NCBI RefSeq assembly: GCF_001428305.1
Contig: NZ_LMRZ01000006.1
Coordinates: 497,904-561,903 of the forward strand
DNA from: Janibacter sp. Soil728
GTDB taxonomy: Bacteria > Actinomycetota > Actinomycetes > Actinomycetales > Dermatophilaceae
Length of the DNA stretch: 64,000 nucleotides
Direction: 5' to 3'
The position numbers and the translations under genes are program-made. Positions within the stretch are counted from its first letter, which is position 1; every line of letters begins with the position of its first letter. The notes under the pieces were generated by a model, which saw nothing but the letters and a program-made list of their open reading frames with translations, ran no database searches and was not told the origin of the DNA. Of this stretch, positions 46,098 through 56,973 are shown in pieces.

Positions 46098-47210
46098 ATG
46101 TCTTCCCCTGTCGCAACCCTGCTGTCCGGCCGCGACAACTCATTGGGCGCCGTACGACTCGGTCTCGCGGCGGCCGTCATCCTGGCCCACTCCTGGCCGC
46201 TCGGCGGCTACGGGGCCAGCGCCATGGAGCGCTTCGGTGCAGTGGGGGTCGACGGGTTCTTCGCCCTCTCCGGCTTCCTCATCGCGGGCAGCCGGGTGCG
46301 CAACGACTTCCGGACCTACATCACCCGTCGAGCCCGGCGGATCTTCCCCGGCTTCTGGGGCTGCCTGCTCGTCATCGGCTTCGTCTTCGCGCCGCTCGGT
46401 GGGCTCGTCGGCGGCCATGGGTGGAACCCCGCGCAGTCGTTGTCCTATGTCCTCGACAACGCCACGCTGTGGATGACCAACCCGACCATCGGCGCCACCC
46501 TCGCCGGCGCGCCCAACCCGGGGATGTGGAACGGCTCGCTGTGGACGCTCATGTACGAGTTCGCGGCCTACCTGCTGTGCGGCGCCGCGCTCGGCATCGG
46601 CTGGGTGCGCCGCAACCTCGTGACCTCGGCCGCGATCGCGACGCTCGCCCTGCCCGTCCTCAGCTGGTGGGTCGGCGACCTCTCCGGTGCGGCGCACATG
46701 CTCACCAGCGCCCTGCGCCTCTTCTCCTTCTTCGCCGTCGGAGTGCTCGCATACGCGCTGCGCGACCGCCTGCACACCACGACGCCCCTGGCGATCTCAG
46801 CGGTCGTCCTCGTCGCGGCCCTCGGCATCACTGACGAGGCCGCGCTCAACCTGCTCTCGCCGATCCCGCTCACCTACGCGCTGCTGCACATCGGCGGCAC
46901 GTGGAAGACGTCGATCGCGGCCAAGGAGGACCACTCCTACGGCCTCTACGTCTATGGCTGGCCGGTGCAGCAGCTGCTCGGCATGGCCGGCCTCGGGGCG
47001 CTCGTCCCGGTCCCCGTCTTCGCAGCCGTCTCCTTCGCCTGCACCCTGCCCCTGGCCATCGCGTCGTGGCGGCTCGTGGAGCGGCCGGCACTGCGCCTGT
47101 CGCTCCCTTCGCTGCCCGCACGTCCTGCAGGGGACCTGCACCCGGCCGACCTGCCCGTGCACGTGCGTGAGCACGTAGACCACCGCGCGGCCTTCGCAGC
47201 GCACCGCTGA
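46098..47210 (+). CDS. Acyltransferase 3 family membrane protein
   Basis: 370 residues from ATG 46098, preceded by GAGGGG. About ten membrane segments with the acyltransferase-3 pattern: LAAAVILAHSWPLGG (the catalytic-type His), FFALSGFLIAGS and the RRARRIFPGFWG segment. The family transfers acetyl or other acyl groups to sugars of surface polymers. A polar C-terminal tail of about 25 residues follows the last segment. No SGNH domain is fused here, unlike the gene at the end of the window. Confidence 0.88.
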   Translation: MSSPVATLLSGRDNSLGAVRLGLAAAVILAHSWPLGGYGASAMERFGAVGVDGFFALSGFLIAGSRVRNDFRTYITRRARRIFPGFWGCLLVIGFVFAPLGGLVGGHGWNPAQSLSYVLDNATLWMTNPTIGATLAGAPNPGMWNGSLWTLMYEFAAYLLCGAALGIGWVRRNLVTSAAIATLALPVLSWWVGDLSGAAHMLTSALRLFSFFAVGVLAYALRDRLHTTTPLAISAVVLVAALGITDEAALNLLSPIPLTYALLHIGGTWKTSIAAKEDHSYGLYVYGWPVQQLLGMAGLGALVPVPVFAAVSFACTLPLAIASWRLVERPALRLSLPSLPARPAGDLHPADLPVHVREHVDHRAAFAAHR

Positions 47211-47233
47211 CAGCTGGGCCGTCGCCCCCAACG

Positions 47234-47297
47234 CCTGAGGCAGGTCACGTCATGCACCTTGATCGCAAAAATGGTGCATGACGTGACCTGCCTCAGG
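47234..47297. terminator. 25-bp perfect inverted repeat between convergent genes
   Basis: Arms 47234-47258 and 47273-47297 are perfectly complementary over 25 bp, with the 14-base loop 47259-47272 rich in A (GATCGCAAAAAT). It lies between the acyltransferase and DUF445 gene ends. Arms of this length exceed normal terminators. Confidence 0.7.
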
Positions 47298-47335
47298 TCC
47301 GTGCGCCCTGGCCCTGCCTCAGGTCCGTGCGCCCT
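47288..47335 (+). repeat. 26-base tandem repeat, two copies
   Basis: CTGCCTCAGGTCCGTGCGCC followed by CT recurs at 47288 and 47314 with a period of 26; a degenerate third unit follows near 47341. The first copy overlaps the right arm of the inverted repeat, sharing CTGCCTCAGG. Confidence 0.75.
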
Positions 47336-47352
47336 CTACCCCTGCCTCTACC

Positions 47353-50087
<2,735 letters not shown>

Positions 50088-50091
50088 CGCC

Positions 50092-51138
50092 GTGAGATCC
50101 CTCGAGCCACTGCAGGCACCCGTCGACCCGATCGAGGCCCTGCGCCGAGTCGGCTTCCTCCTCGAGCGCTCCCGGCAGCACAGCCGCCGCGTGGAGGCCT
50201 TCCGCGGTGCGGCCCAGGTCCTGCGCGACCTGGACGAAGGGGAGGTCGCGCAGCGGGTCGAGGCCGGCACGATCACCGACCTCCCGGGCATCGGCAAGTC
50301 CACCGCCGGCGTCATCGAGCAGGCCGTGCGCGGCGAGCTTCCCGACTACCTCGCCACCCAGCAGGACGAGCACGGCGGGCCGCTCGTCGAGGGCGGTGAG
50401 GCCTACACCGCGGCGATCATCGGTGACTGCCACCTGCACTCCGACTGGTCCGACGGGGGCAGTCCGATCGACGAGATGGTGCTCACCGCCGTCGAGCTCG
50501 GCCAGGAGTGGATGGTCCTCACCGACCACTCCCCACGTCTGCGGATCGCCAACGGGCTGTCGGTGGAGCGGCTCTCGCGTCAGCTGGACCTGATCGCGCG
50601 GATCGACGACTCGCTCGGCGACGCCTTCACGCTCCTCGCCGGCATCGAGGTCGACATCCTCGACGACGGCGAGCTCGACCAGACCCCCGAGATGCTCGGT
50701 CGACTCGACCTCGTCACCGCGTCGGTGCACTCGAAGCTGAAGATGGCCAAGGACCCGATGACGCGACGGATGGTCGCTGCAGTCAGGAACCCTCGCGTCA
50801 ACGTGCTGGGCCACTGCACCGGACGCCTGGTGACCGGCGGGCGCGGCACCCGGCCACAGAGTGACTTCGACGCCCGAGCGGTCTTCGAGGCCTGCGCCGA
50901 GCACGACGTCGCCGTCGAGATCAACTCCCGCCCAGAGCGTTGCGACCCGCCGGACGAGCTCGTGGCGCTGGCCCTGGAGATCGGGTGCCTCTTCGCCGTC
51001 GACTCCGACGCGCACGCCCCCGGTCAGCTCGAGATGAAGGCGTACGGCGCCGAGCGTGCCGACCGCCTCGGAGTCCCCCTGGACCGCATCGTCACGACCT
51101 GGGATGTCGAGCGCGTCCGCTCGTGGGCCGCAGGCTGA
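50092..51138 (+). CDS. PHP-domain phosphoesterase with helix-hairpin-helix N terminus
   Basis: 348 residues from GTG 50092. An N-terminal HhH-type DNA-binding region (about 10-90, DLPGIGKSTAGVIEQA) resembles the polymerase X DNA-contact domain; the PHP domain (about 110-345) has metal motifs DCHLHSDWSDGG, LTDHS, HSKLKM, GHCTGR and DSDAHAP. This is the C-terminal part of bacterial PolX without its polymerase domain. May trim DNA ends or act on small phosphoesters. Confidence 0.85.
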   Translation: MRSLEPLQAPVDPIEALRRVGFLLERSRQHSRRVEAFRGAAQVLRDLDEGEVAQRVEAGTITDLPGIGKSTAGVIEQAVRGELPDYLATQQDEHGGPLVEGGEAYTAAIIGDCHLHSDWSDGGSPIDEMVLTAVELGQEWMVLTDHSPRLRIANGLSVERLSRQLDLIARIDDSLGDAFTLLAGIEVDILDDGELDQTPEMLGRLDLVTASVHSKLKMAKDPMTRRMVAAVRNPRVNVLGHCTGRLVTGGRGTRPQSDFDARAVFEACAEHDVAVEINSRPERCDPPDELVALALEIGCLFAVDSDAHAPGQLEMKAYGAERADRLGVPLDRIVTTWDVERVRSWAAG

Positions 51139-51350
51139 GCCTCGGGGCTCCGCCCGGACTGCCCTCGTCCCACCGGTTGGCCACCTGGGCGACATGCCGA
51201 AGTCACTTTGATGCGGGAACCTTCGGCGGGGCAACCACCGGTCCACCGCTGCACTGGGCACAATTCACGGTGTGGGAGCGATGGTCGCCTGCCCCCCGCA
51301 CGAGCACACCCTGACCGAGCACTGTGCACGAAAGAGGCCCCGAGTTCCCG

Positions 51351-53216
51351 ATGACCACAGACACTGAGCGCCTGATGGCCGCAGACACTGCGAGCGTGCG
51401 CGACGACATCGTCGTCTGCTCCTTCTACACGGACGACGACTACTACCGGGCGCACGCCGACACGCTGCGCGGCAATGTCGAGGGGCTGGGTGTTCAGCTG
51501 GAGCTCGAGGAGATCCACAAGGGACCCGACGACGACTGGGCCGACCTGACCCGGCGCAAGATCGGCTTCCTCAACGGCGTGTGCCTGGCCAACCCGGACA
51601 AGCGCGTCTACTGGATCGACGTCGACTGCTCGCTCCTGGCCTTCCCCGAGTTCATCGCCTCGACGACCGCCGACCTCATCGGCTTCCAGCGCGGCTTCGG
51701 GACCCCCTCGTCGATCGGCTACCTGTCGAAGACCCGCTTCTGGGAGCCCTGCTTCTTCGGGATCAACACCACGCCCGCGGCCCGCAAGTTCATGGCCGAC
51801 GCAGCGACCTTCGAGCGCGAGATGGACATCAAGGCGACCGACGACTACTTCTTCGAGGAGTCGTGGCGCGCCAACGGCGCCAACATGACCTTCCAGATCA
51901 TCCCGTCGCCCGCGATGCTCTCCAAGGCTCAGGCCGACAGCGGCATCACCCCCTTCTTCTCCTTCGGCGCGAGCGGCAATGTCGCCGAGTTCAAGGACAA
52001 GGTCGAGCAGCACTCCGCGATCGGTGGCAAGGCCGTCGGCGCCGTCGGTGGCGCGCTCATCGGCGCCATGTCCGGACGGACCGCCGCCAAGCACGTGGCC
52101 CTCCAGGCCGCCAAGCGCGTCGAGCGCGCCCTGCCGGTGCAGGCCGCGCACCGGCTGCGCCGCATCGCCGACCGCACTGGCGTGACCCACCGCCTCACCG
52201 CGCACACCGCAGGCCCCGGGAGCACCCGCCCGAGCACCCAGGCCAAGCTCGTCAACTGGATGATCTCGTCCGGCCAGAAGGGCGACGCGGCGGCCGTCGA
52301 GAACTTCTACGGCAAGATCGAGGACCGAATCGTCCCCGGCAAGCCGGAGATCGCCGCCAAGGAGGTCGCCAACTCCTTCGCGCACTACGCCACCCCCGAG
52401 CGCCCCGGCACGCCGGTGGCGCTCGCCTGGTGGGTCAAGCCCTTCCCCGGCAACTTCGGCGACTGGCTCAGCCCGCTCGTGCTGGCGCACGAGACGCCCA
52501 ACCCGGTGCGCTACATCCCGACGACCGCCAAGACCAACGACCCTCACCTCTTCACCATCGGATCCGTGGGTCGCTTCATCAAGCCCTCCTCGATCGTCGT
52601 GGGGACGGGCATCAGCACGACCGAGCACCTGCTCGAGGGCAGCGCGTCGTACCACTCGGTGCGCGGTCCGATCACGGCCCAGGCGCTGCGCGACTCCGGT
52701 GGACCCGACGTCGAGTCCTTCGGCGACCCGGGCGTGCTGCTGCGCCGGGCCGTCCCGCTCGAGCGCGGGGAGACGACCGGCCGGGCGACGCTGGTGCGCC
52801 ACTTCACCCACGCCAACGTCCCGCTCGTGCTGCCGGACCACGTCGACGAGATCGACGTGCGGATGTCCCACCCCGCGAGGATCCAGGCCTTCCTCGAGCA
52901 GCTCGTCGGCTCCGACTACGTCCTCACCAGCGCGATGCACGTGATGATCGCCTGCCACAGCTATGGCATCCCCTGTGGGCTGATCAACTTCGAGGGCCTC
53001 CAGAACGCCGTCCCCGGCACCGGCATCAAGTACGCCGACTACAGCCGCGGCGCCGGGCTCGACAAGGACTACGACCCGCAGCTCATCCGCTTCGACCTGA
53101 CCAAGATCTCGCTCGAGGACCTCGTCTCGCAGGTCCGCCTGAGCGACGACAAGCTCGACGAGGTGGAGCAGGCCATGCGTGGCGGCGTGGAGGAGTACCT
53201 TCGCCGTGCCGAGTGA
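51351..53216 (+). CDS. Glycosyltransferase-like domain fused to pyruvyltransferase-like domain
   Basis: 621 residues from ATG 51351 (GTG 51324 would add nine). N-terminal GT-A-like domain (about 10-210) with an acidic metal-binding motif WIDVDC near residue 89; a variable Ala/Lys-rich linker with a glycine stretch (GAVGGALIGAMSG) follows. The C-terminal domain (about 359-615) resembles ExoV-type polysaccharide pyruvyltransferases: GNFGDW, VVGTGIS, SVRGPITAQALRDSGG and SFGDPGVLLRR. Could add a sugar and a pyruvate ketal to a cell-wall polymer. Overlaps the next gene by 11 bases; that gene ends in a paralogous domain. Confidence 0.75.
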   Translation: MTTDTERLMAADTASVRDDIVVCSFYTDDDYYRAHADTLRGNVEGLGVQLELEEIHKGPDDDWADLTRRKIGFLNGVCLANPDKRVYWIDVDCSLLAFPEFIASTTADLIGFQRGFGTPSSIGYLSKTRFWEPCFFGINTTPAARKFMADAATFEREMDIKATDDYFFEESWRANGANMTFQIIPSPAMLSKAQADSGITPFFSFGASGNVAEFKDKVEQHSAIGGKAVGAVGGALIGAMSGRTAAKHVALQAAKRVERALPVQAAHRLRRIADRTGVTHRLTAHTAGPGSTRPSTQAKLVNWMISSGQKGDAAAVENFYGKIEDRIVPGKPEIAAKEVANSFAHYATPERPGTPVALAWWVKPFPGNFGDWLSPLVLAHETPNPVRYIPTTAKTNDPHLFTIGSVGRFIKPSSIVVGTGISTTEHLLEGSASYHSVRGPITAQALRDSGGPDVESFGDPGVLLRRAVPLERGETTGRATLVRHFTHANVPLVLPDHVDEIDVRMSHPARIQAFLEQLVGSDYVLTSAMHVMIACHSYGIPCGLINFEGLQNAVPGTGIKYADYSRGAGLDKDYDPQLIRFDLTKISLEDLVSQVRLSDDKLDEVEQAMRGGVEEYLRRAE

Positions 53217-55116
53217 CCAGGTGGTCGCCACGGCCGGACCGACGTCCCTGACGACGGCCCCCGCTCGAGAGAGCACGTGGCGGCACCTGCGAGAGGTCTT
53301 CCAGCGCCTCTTCCCCACCCCGGGAGCGAAGGGGGAGGCCGCCGGCCTCGCCCTCGTCATGGCGAGCGTGCCCGTGATGGAGATGCTCGTCATCCGGATG
53401 TTCACCCACCTCATCACGACCGGTCCGCAGACCCTCCAGCGTGACCCGGGCGCGGTGGTGCGCAGTGGCGCGCTCTTCTTCGTCCTCTTCGCGCTGGCCC
53501 GCGTCGTCCACCACGTCGTCAAGATCGCCCGGATCTCGGTCTTCCGCCGCCGCTTCGAGACCTCGCTGGCCGACCGCAACCGCGCCCAGGAGAGCTGGGA
53601 CTGGGCGATGGCGCTCGAGCTGTCCAACCAGATGGTCGGCATCGTGCAGATCATCGCCCTCGCGGCCCTCATCGCGGTCCTGGACCCGGTGACCGGCCTG
53701 GTCAACGCCATCGCGTCCGCCACCGTCCTGGCGATCATCATCTGGCTCTTCTCCCGGCACCTGGGACTCCAGCGCGACTACGTGGCCATGGGCAACCAGC
53801 CGGGGACCATCTCGGTCGGCGAGCGCATCGGCACCCGGATCCGCACCTCCGAGCTCGGCGGCATCATCGGCAGCCTCGGCCTGGTCGTCACCCTCGTGTG
53901 CGTGCTCCAGCGCACCGTGCAGGGCGAGGTGGCGGTCGGCGACGCCGTCGTCTTCCTGCTCGCGGGCCGCATCGCCTTCGGCCAGGTCGGCAACCTCTCC
54001 TCCTCGATGATGCGCTTCGCCCGGGCCTCCGCCCGCGCCAACACCACGCTCGCCAAGGCCGCCCGCGTGCGGCCCTCGACCGAGCAGCTGCAGCAGGCGA
54101 TCCCGGCCTCGAAGGCCCCCGTCTGGTTGCTGGCGGCCGGGCAGCGGGGCGACCGCGAGATGATCGCGACGATCATGGAGCGGGTCAGCCCCGACGCGCG
54201 GCGCAGCGAGGCCGTCACCGCGGCGCAGGGTGCCGCGGTGTCCTTCGCCGCGCACGTCACCGCCCACCCGGGGAACGAGCCGCTCCCCCTCGCCTGGTGG
54301 CCCAAGCCCCTGCCCGGCAATGCCGGCGAGTGGATGAGCCCGCTCGTGGTGGGCACGCACGCGCGGCGCAGCATCAGCTATGTCTCCCCGACGTCGTCTC
54401 CCACCGAGCCCCACCTCGTCGGCCTCGGCTCCCTCGGGCGCTTCATCACCCCTTCGTCCGTCGTCGTCGGCACGGGCATCAGCTCCACCGCCCACCCGAT
54501 GGCGCCCGACGCGACCTATGTCTCGCTCCGCGGCCCCATCTCCGCAGACCTCCTCACGCGACGGGGCGGTCCGGCCGTCGACCGCTGGGGCGACCCCGGC
54601 CTGCTCCTGCGCCGTCTCGTCCCGCTCGAGCGCGGCGAGGGCAACGGCCGCGTCGCCCTCGTCCGGCACGTGCTCCACGCGAGCGCGCAGGTCACCACTC
54701 CCGAGGACGTCGACGACCTGCCCCTGCTCTTCAGCCACCCGGACGAGGTCCGCGCCTTCCTCGCCTCGCTCGTCGACCACGACGCCGTGCTCACGAGCTC
54801 TCTGCCGGTGCTCGTGGCCTGCCACAGCTACGGCGTCCCCGTGGGCTTCGTCGGTCTCGAGGGCCTGGACTCCGCACGCGCCGACGGGCCCCTGAAGGTC
54901 GAGGACTACGCCCTCGGCGCCGGCGTCGAGGTCGCCCTCGACATCCCACACCTGCCGCTCGATCTCACAGGGATCGACCTGCGGGCCCTGACCACGCAGG
55001 TCCGGGTCGACGACGACAAGCTCGACGAGGTTGCCGACGCACTCACCGAGGCCATCGACACGGTGGTCGAGGACCTCTCCCTGAACCACGACGAGGACGA
55101 CGAGGACGACGGATGA
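53206..55116 (+). CDS. ABC-exporter-like membrane domain fused to pyruvyltransferase-like domain
   Basis: 636 residues from GTG 53206, which lies inside the end of the previous gene. Residues about 45-275 hold five to six hydrophobic segments and coupling-helix-like sequences reminiscent of an ABC exporter transmembrane domain, yet no nucleotide-binding domain follows (no Walker A or B anywhere). Residues about 362-625 form a second copy of the pyruvyltransferase-like domain (GNAGEW, VVGTGISSTAH, SLRGPISADLL, RWGDPGLLLRR), clearly paralogous to the preceding gene. An Asp/Glu-rich tail ends the protein. I know of no described enzyme with this layout. Confidence 0.72.
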   Translation: MPSDQVVATAGPTSLTTAPARESTWRHLREVFQRLFPTPGAKGEAAGLALVMASVPVMEMLVIRMFTHLITTGPQTLQRDPGAVVRSGALFFVLFALARVVHHVVKIARISVFRRRFETSLADRNRAQESWDWAMALELSNQMVGIVQIIALAALIAVLDPVTGLVNAIASATVLAIIIWLFSRHLGLQRDYVAMGNQPGTISVGERIGTRIRTSELGGIIGSLGLVVTLVCVLQRTVQGEVAVGDAVVFLLAGRIAFGQVGNLSSSMMRFARASARANTTLAKAARVRPSTEQLQQAIPASKAPVWLLAAGQRGDREMIATIMERVSPDARRSEAVTAAQGAAVSFAAHVTAHPGNEPLPLAWWPKPLPGNAGEWMSPLVVGTHARRSISYVSPTSSPTEPHLVGLGSLGRFITPSSVVVGTGISSTAHPMAPDATYVSLRGPISADLLTRRGGPAVDRWGDPGLLLRRLVPLERGEGNGRVALVRHVLHASAQVTTPEDVDDLPLLFSHPDEVRAFLASLVDHDAVLTSSLPVLVACHSYGVPVGFVGLEGLDSARADGPLKVEDYALGAGVEVALDIPHLPLDLTGIDLRALTTQVRVDDDKLDEVADALTEAIDTVVEDLSLNHDEDDEDDG

Positions 55117-55916
55117 GCCTGACGACGACCAGCCCCATGAGCAGCTCCACGAGCAGCGCGCTGTCCCAGCTGACCATCGGCTGGTCGAGCCTGGCCGAGC
55201 GCACCGGCGCGATCCGAGTCCCCGACGGCGCGGACGAGGTCGAGGTGATCGTGGCCGTCCAGGGTGGGCTCGACCGGGTCACCCCCCACCACGAGTGGGA
55301 CCGCCTGATCGACGTCCCCGGTCGAGGAGTGGCCCGCAGCCGCAACGCGGTCATCGAGGCCACGACCCGCCGCTACCTCCTCTTCTGCGACGACGACGTG
55401 CAGGTCGATCTCGAGGGTGTTGCGGCCGGGATCGACTACCTCTCCCGGTCGGGCTCCGCCCTGGCTCTGGGCCTGGGCACGACCCCCGACGGGGTGGTGC
55501 GCAAGCGGCGGCCCATGGGCGGCCGAGAGAGACTCACCAGCTTCTCCGCGGCCCGCGCAGCGACCTACGAGATGCTCGTCGACGTCGAGCAGGTCAAGGC
55601 TGCAGGCGTGCGCTTCGACGAGCGCTTCGGCGCAGGCGTCGACCTCTACCTCGGTGACGAGTACCTCTTCATCTTCGACCTCTTCCGGGCAGGGCGGCGA
55701 GCGGACGCCATCGACTACGTCTACGGCGTCCACCCGGCCGACAGCTCGGGTCACCGCTGGGGGGCAGGTGACGCCCGGGTCCGCGCGGCGGTGCTCAACC
55801 GCGCCTTCGGCCGACGGGCCCCGATCGTCCGGCTTGCCTTCGCCATCAGGCGCGCGGACAAGCTGGGTGGATGGCGTGCAGCCGCTCGGTTCGCCCTCGA
55901 TCCCACGCGCCCGTGA
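55113..55916 (+). CDS. GT2-like glycosyltransferase
   Basis: 267 residues from ATG 55113, overlapping the upstream stop. A compact GT-A fold with the metal-binding CDDDV motif about residue 93 (LLFCDDDVQVDLEGV) and a later LGDEYLFIFDLFRAG acceptor-side segment. N terminus is Ser/Thr-rich and variable. Third gene of a tightly coupled set with the two pyruvyltransferase-like proteins. Donor and acceptor unknown; a teichoic-acid decoration is likely from context. Confidence 0.78.
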   Translation: MSLTTTSPMSSSTSSALSQLTIGWSSLAERTGAIRVPDGADEVEVIVAVQGGLDRVTPHHEWDRLIDVPGRGVARSRNAVIEATTRRYLLFCDDDVQVDLEGVAAGIDYLSRSGSALALGLGTTPDGVVRKRRPMGGRERLTSFSAARAATYEMLVDVEQVKAAGVRFDERFGAGVDLYLGDEYLFIFDLFRAGRRADAIDYVYGVHPADSSGHRWGAGDARVRAAVLNRAFGRRAPIVRLAFAIRRADKLGGWRAAARFALDPTRP

Positions 55917-55923
55917 GGACGTT

Positions 55924-55952
55924 TTGGCGTTCGGCCAGATCTTTCGTATGCT
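55924..55952 (+). promoter_or_regulatory. Promoter of the tRNA-Glu/Asp/Phe cluster
   Basis: TTGGCG (55924-55929) and TATGCT (55947-55952) are separated by 17 bases, close to the sigma70/SigA consensus. The -10 box lies about 60 bases before tRNA-Glu. Confidence 0.75.
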
Positions 55953-56013
55953 TTCCGAGTCCTCGACGGATTCGGGTGCTGCCTGCTGCGTAGCGAGGGG
56001 TTCTCGGAGACGG

Positions 56014-56086
56014 GTCCCCATCGTCTAGCGGCCTAGGACCCCGCCCTTTCACGGCGGTAGCACGGGTTCGAATCCCGTTGGGGATA
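56014..56086 (+). tRNA. tRNA-Glu (anticodon UUC)
   Basis: 73 bases. Acceptor GTCCCCA/TGGGGAT with a terminal G-U, anticodon loop CTTTCAC in stem CCGCC/GGCGG, T arm ACGGG-TTCGAAT-CCCGT. No encoded CCA. Confidence 0.95.
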
Positions 56087-56125
56087 CGCACGAAGCACGA
56101 AAGTACGAAGCCTTGTACGACACAA

Positions 56126-56199
56126 GGCCCTGTAGCGCAGTTGGTTAGCGCGCCGCCCTGTCACGGCGGAGGTCGCGGGTTCGAGTCCCGTCAGGGTCG
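56126..56199 (+). tRNA. tRNA-Asp (anticodon GUC)
   Basis: 74 bases. Acceptor GGCCCTG/CAGGGTC, D arm GCGC/GCGC, anticodon loop CTGTCAC in stem CCGCC/GGCGG, T arm GCGGG-TTCGAGT-CCCGT. Discriminator G; no encoded CCA. Confidence 0.95.
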
Positions 56200-56225
56200 C
56201 TCGCTGGTCCAGTTCGGACCGGCTC

Positions 56226-56299
56226 GGCCAGGTAGCTCAGTTGGTACGAGCGTCCGACTGAAAATCGGAAGGTCGGCGGTTCGACCCCGCCCCTGGCCA
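56226..56299 (+). tRNA. tRNA-Phe (anticodon GAA)
   Basis: 74 bases. Acceptor GGCCAGG/CCTGGCC, D arm GCTC/GAGC, anticodon loop CTGAAAA in stem TCCGA/TCGGA, T arm GGCGG-TTCGACC-CCGCC. Discriminator A; no encoded CCA. Confidence 0.95.
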
Positions 56300-56305
56300 C
56301 ACCAA

Positions 56306-56335
56306 GCCGTAGGTCCTCACCGACCTACGGCTTTT
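56306..56335 (+). terminator. Rho-independent terminator of the tRNA cluster
   Basis: 10-bp stem GCCGTAGGTC/GACCTACGGC with a 6-base loop, followed by TTTT. It lies 7 bases after tRNA-Phe. It is the most classical intrinsic terminator in the window. Confidence 0.9.
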
Positions 56336-56410
56336 GGCATGTGCACCTGGCGCGCGCACAGCCCCTCCCCACGCCCGCGGGTGGCCGTCACCACCGCGCG
56401 AGCGGGTCCC

Positions 56411-56872
56411 TCAGCTGAGTTCCTTGACGATCTGACCGATGTTGTCGATGGCCCGCTTCAGCTCCTCGACGTGCCGGGCGTCGAAGGCACTGAGCACCCG
56501 CTTCATCTCCGTCGTGGAGATGCCGTCGGTGCGGGGCAGGTACACGACCTCGATGTCGTCGGAGATGTCGTCGAACTTGCCCGTCCAGTCCGCACCCATG
56601 CCGAGGATGTCCACGTCGTAGGTGGCGATGTCCTCGGCCTTCTGGCTCCACCGGTCCTCGGGGATGGCCAGATCGACGTCCCTGATGTTCTGGACGATCT
56701 CCAGGCGCTGCTCGAAGGGCACGATGGGCCGCTTGCCCTTGATGGCGTTGAACTCGTCGGTGGACACCGCCACGATGAGGCGGTCACCCAGCGCGCTGAG
56801 CCGTTTGATGATGTTCAGGTGTCCGATGTGGAAGAGATCGAACGTGCCGTAGGTGATGACAGTCTTGCCCAT
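56411..56872 (-). CDS. tagD: Glycerol-3-phosphate cytidylyltransferase
   Basis: 153 residues, near the TagD length. Nucleotidyltransferase motif GTFDLFHIGHLNII (about 9-22), with the two His of HxGH, and RTDGISTTEMK near residue 113. Makes CDP-glycerol from CTP and glycerol 3-phosphate, the donor for poly(glycerol phosphate) teichoic acid. Divergent from the GT2 gene; the TagF-like polymerase lies 2.8 kb downstream on the other strand. Strong support for teichoic acid synthesis here. Confidence 0.9.
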   Translation of the reverse strand: MGKTVITYGTFDLFHIGHLNIIKRLSALGDRLIVAVSTDEFNAIKGKRPIVPFEQRLEIVQNIRDVDLAIPEDRWSQKAEDIATYDVDILGMGADWTGKFDDISDDIEVVYLPRTDGISTTEMKRVLSAFDARHVEELKRAIDNIGQIVKELS

Positions 56873-56973
56873 GAAGTGGTGACCTCTCGCAGCGGCGCTC
56901 GGGACTGAGGGGCCTCAGTCTATGGGCCCTCGACGTAGGCTCGTTGCACGTCCACCTGTGAGGAGCACCCCCG

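Noticed and set aside
47288..47350. CRISPR array
   Set aside because: Only two direct repeats with a 4-base spacer and one degenerate unit; no cas genes.
51139..51350. Terminator or regulatory RNA after the PHP gene
   Set aside because: Only a 7-bp pairing (GCCGAAG/CTTCGGC) with an 18-base loop could be found, too weak to report.
55917..56410. Prophage or island attachment site at the tRNA cluster
   Set aside because: No integrase gene and no duplicated tRNA 3' end found in the window.
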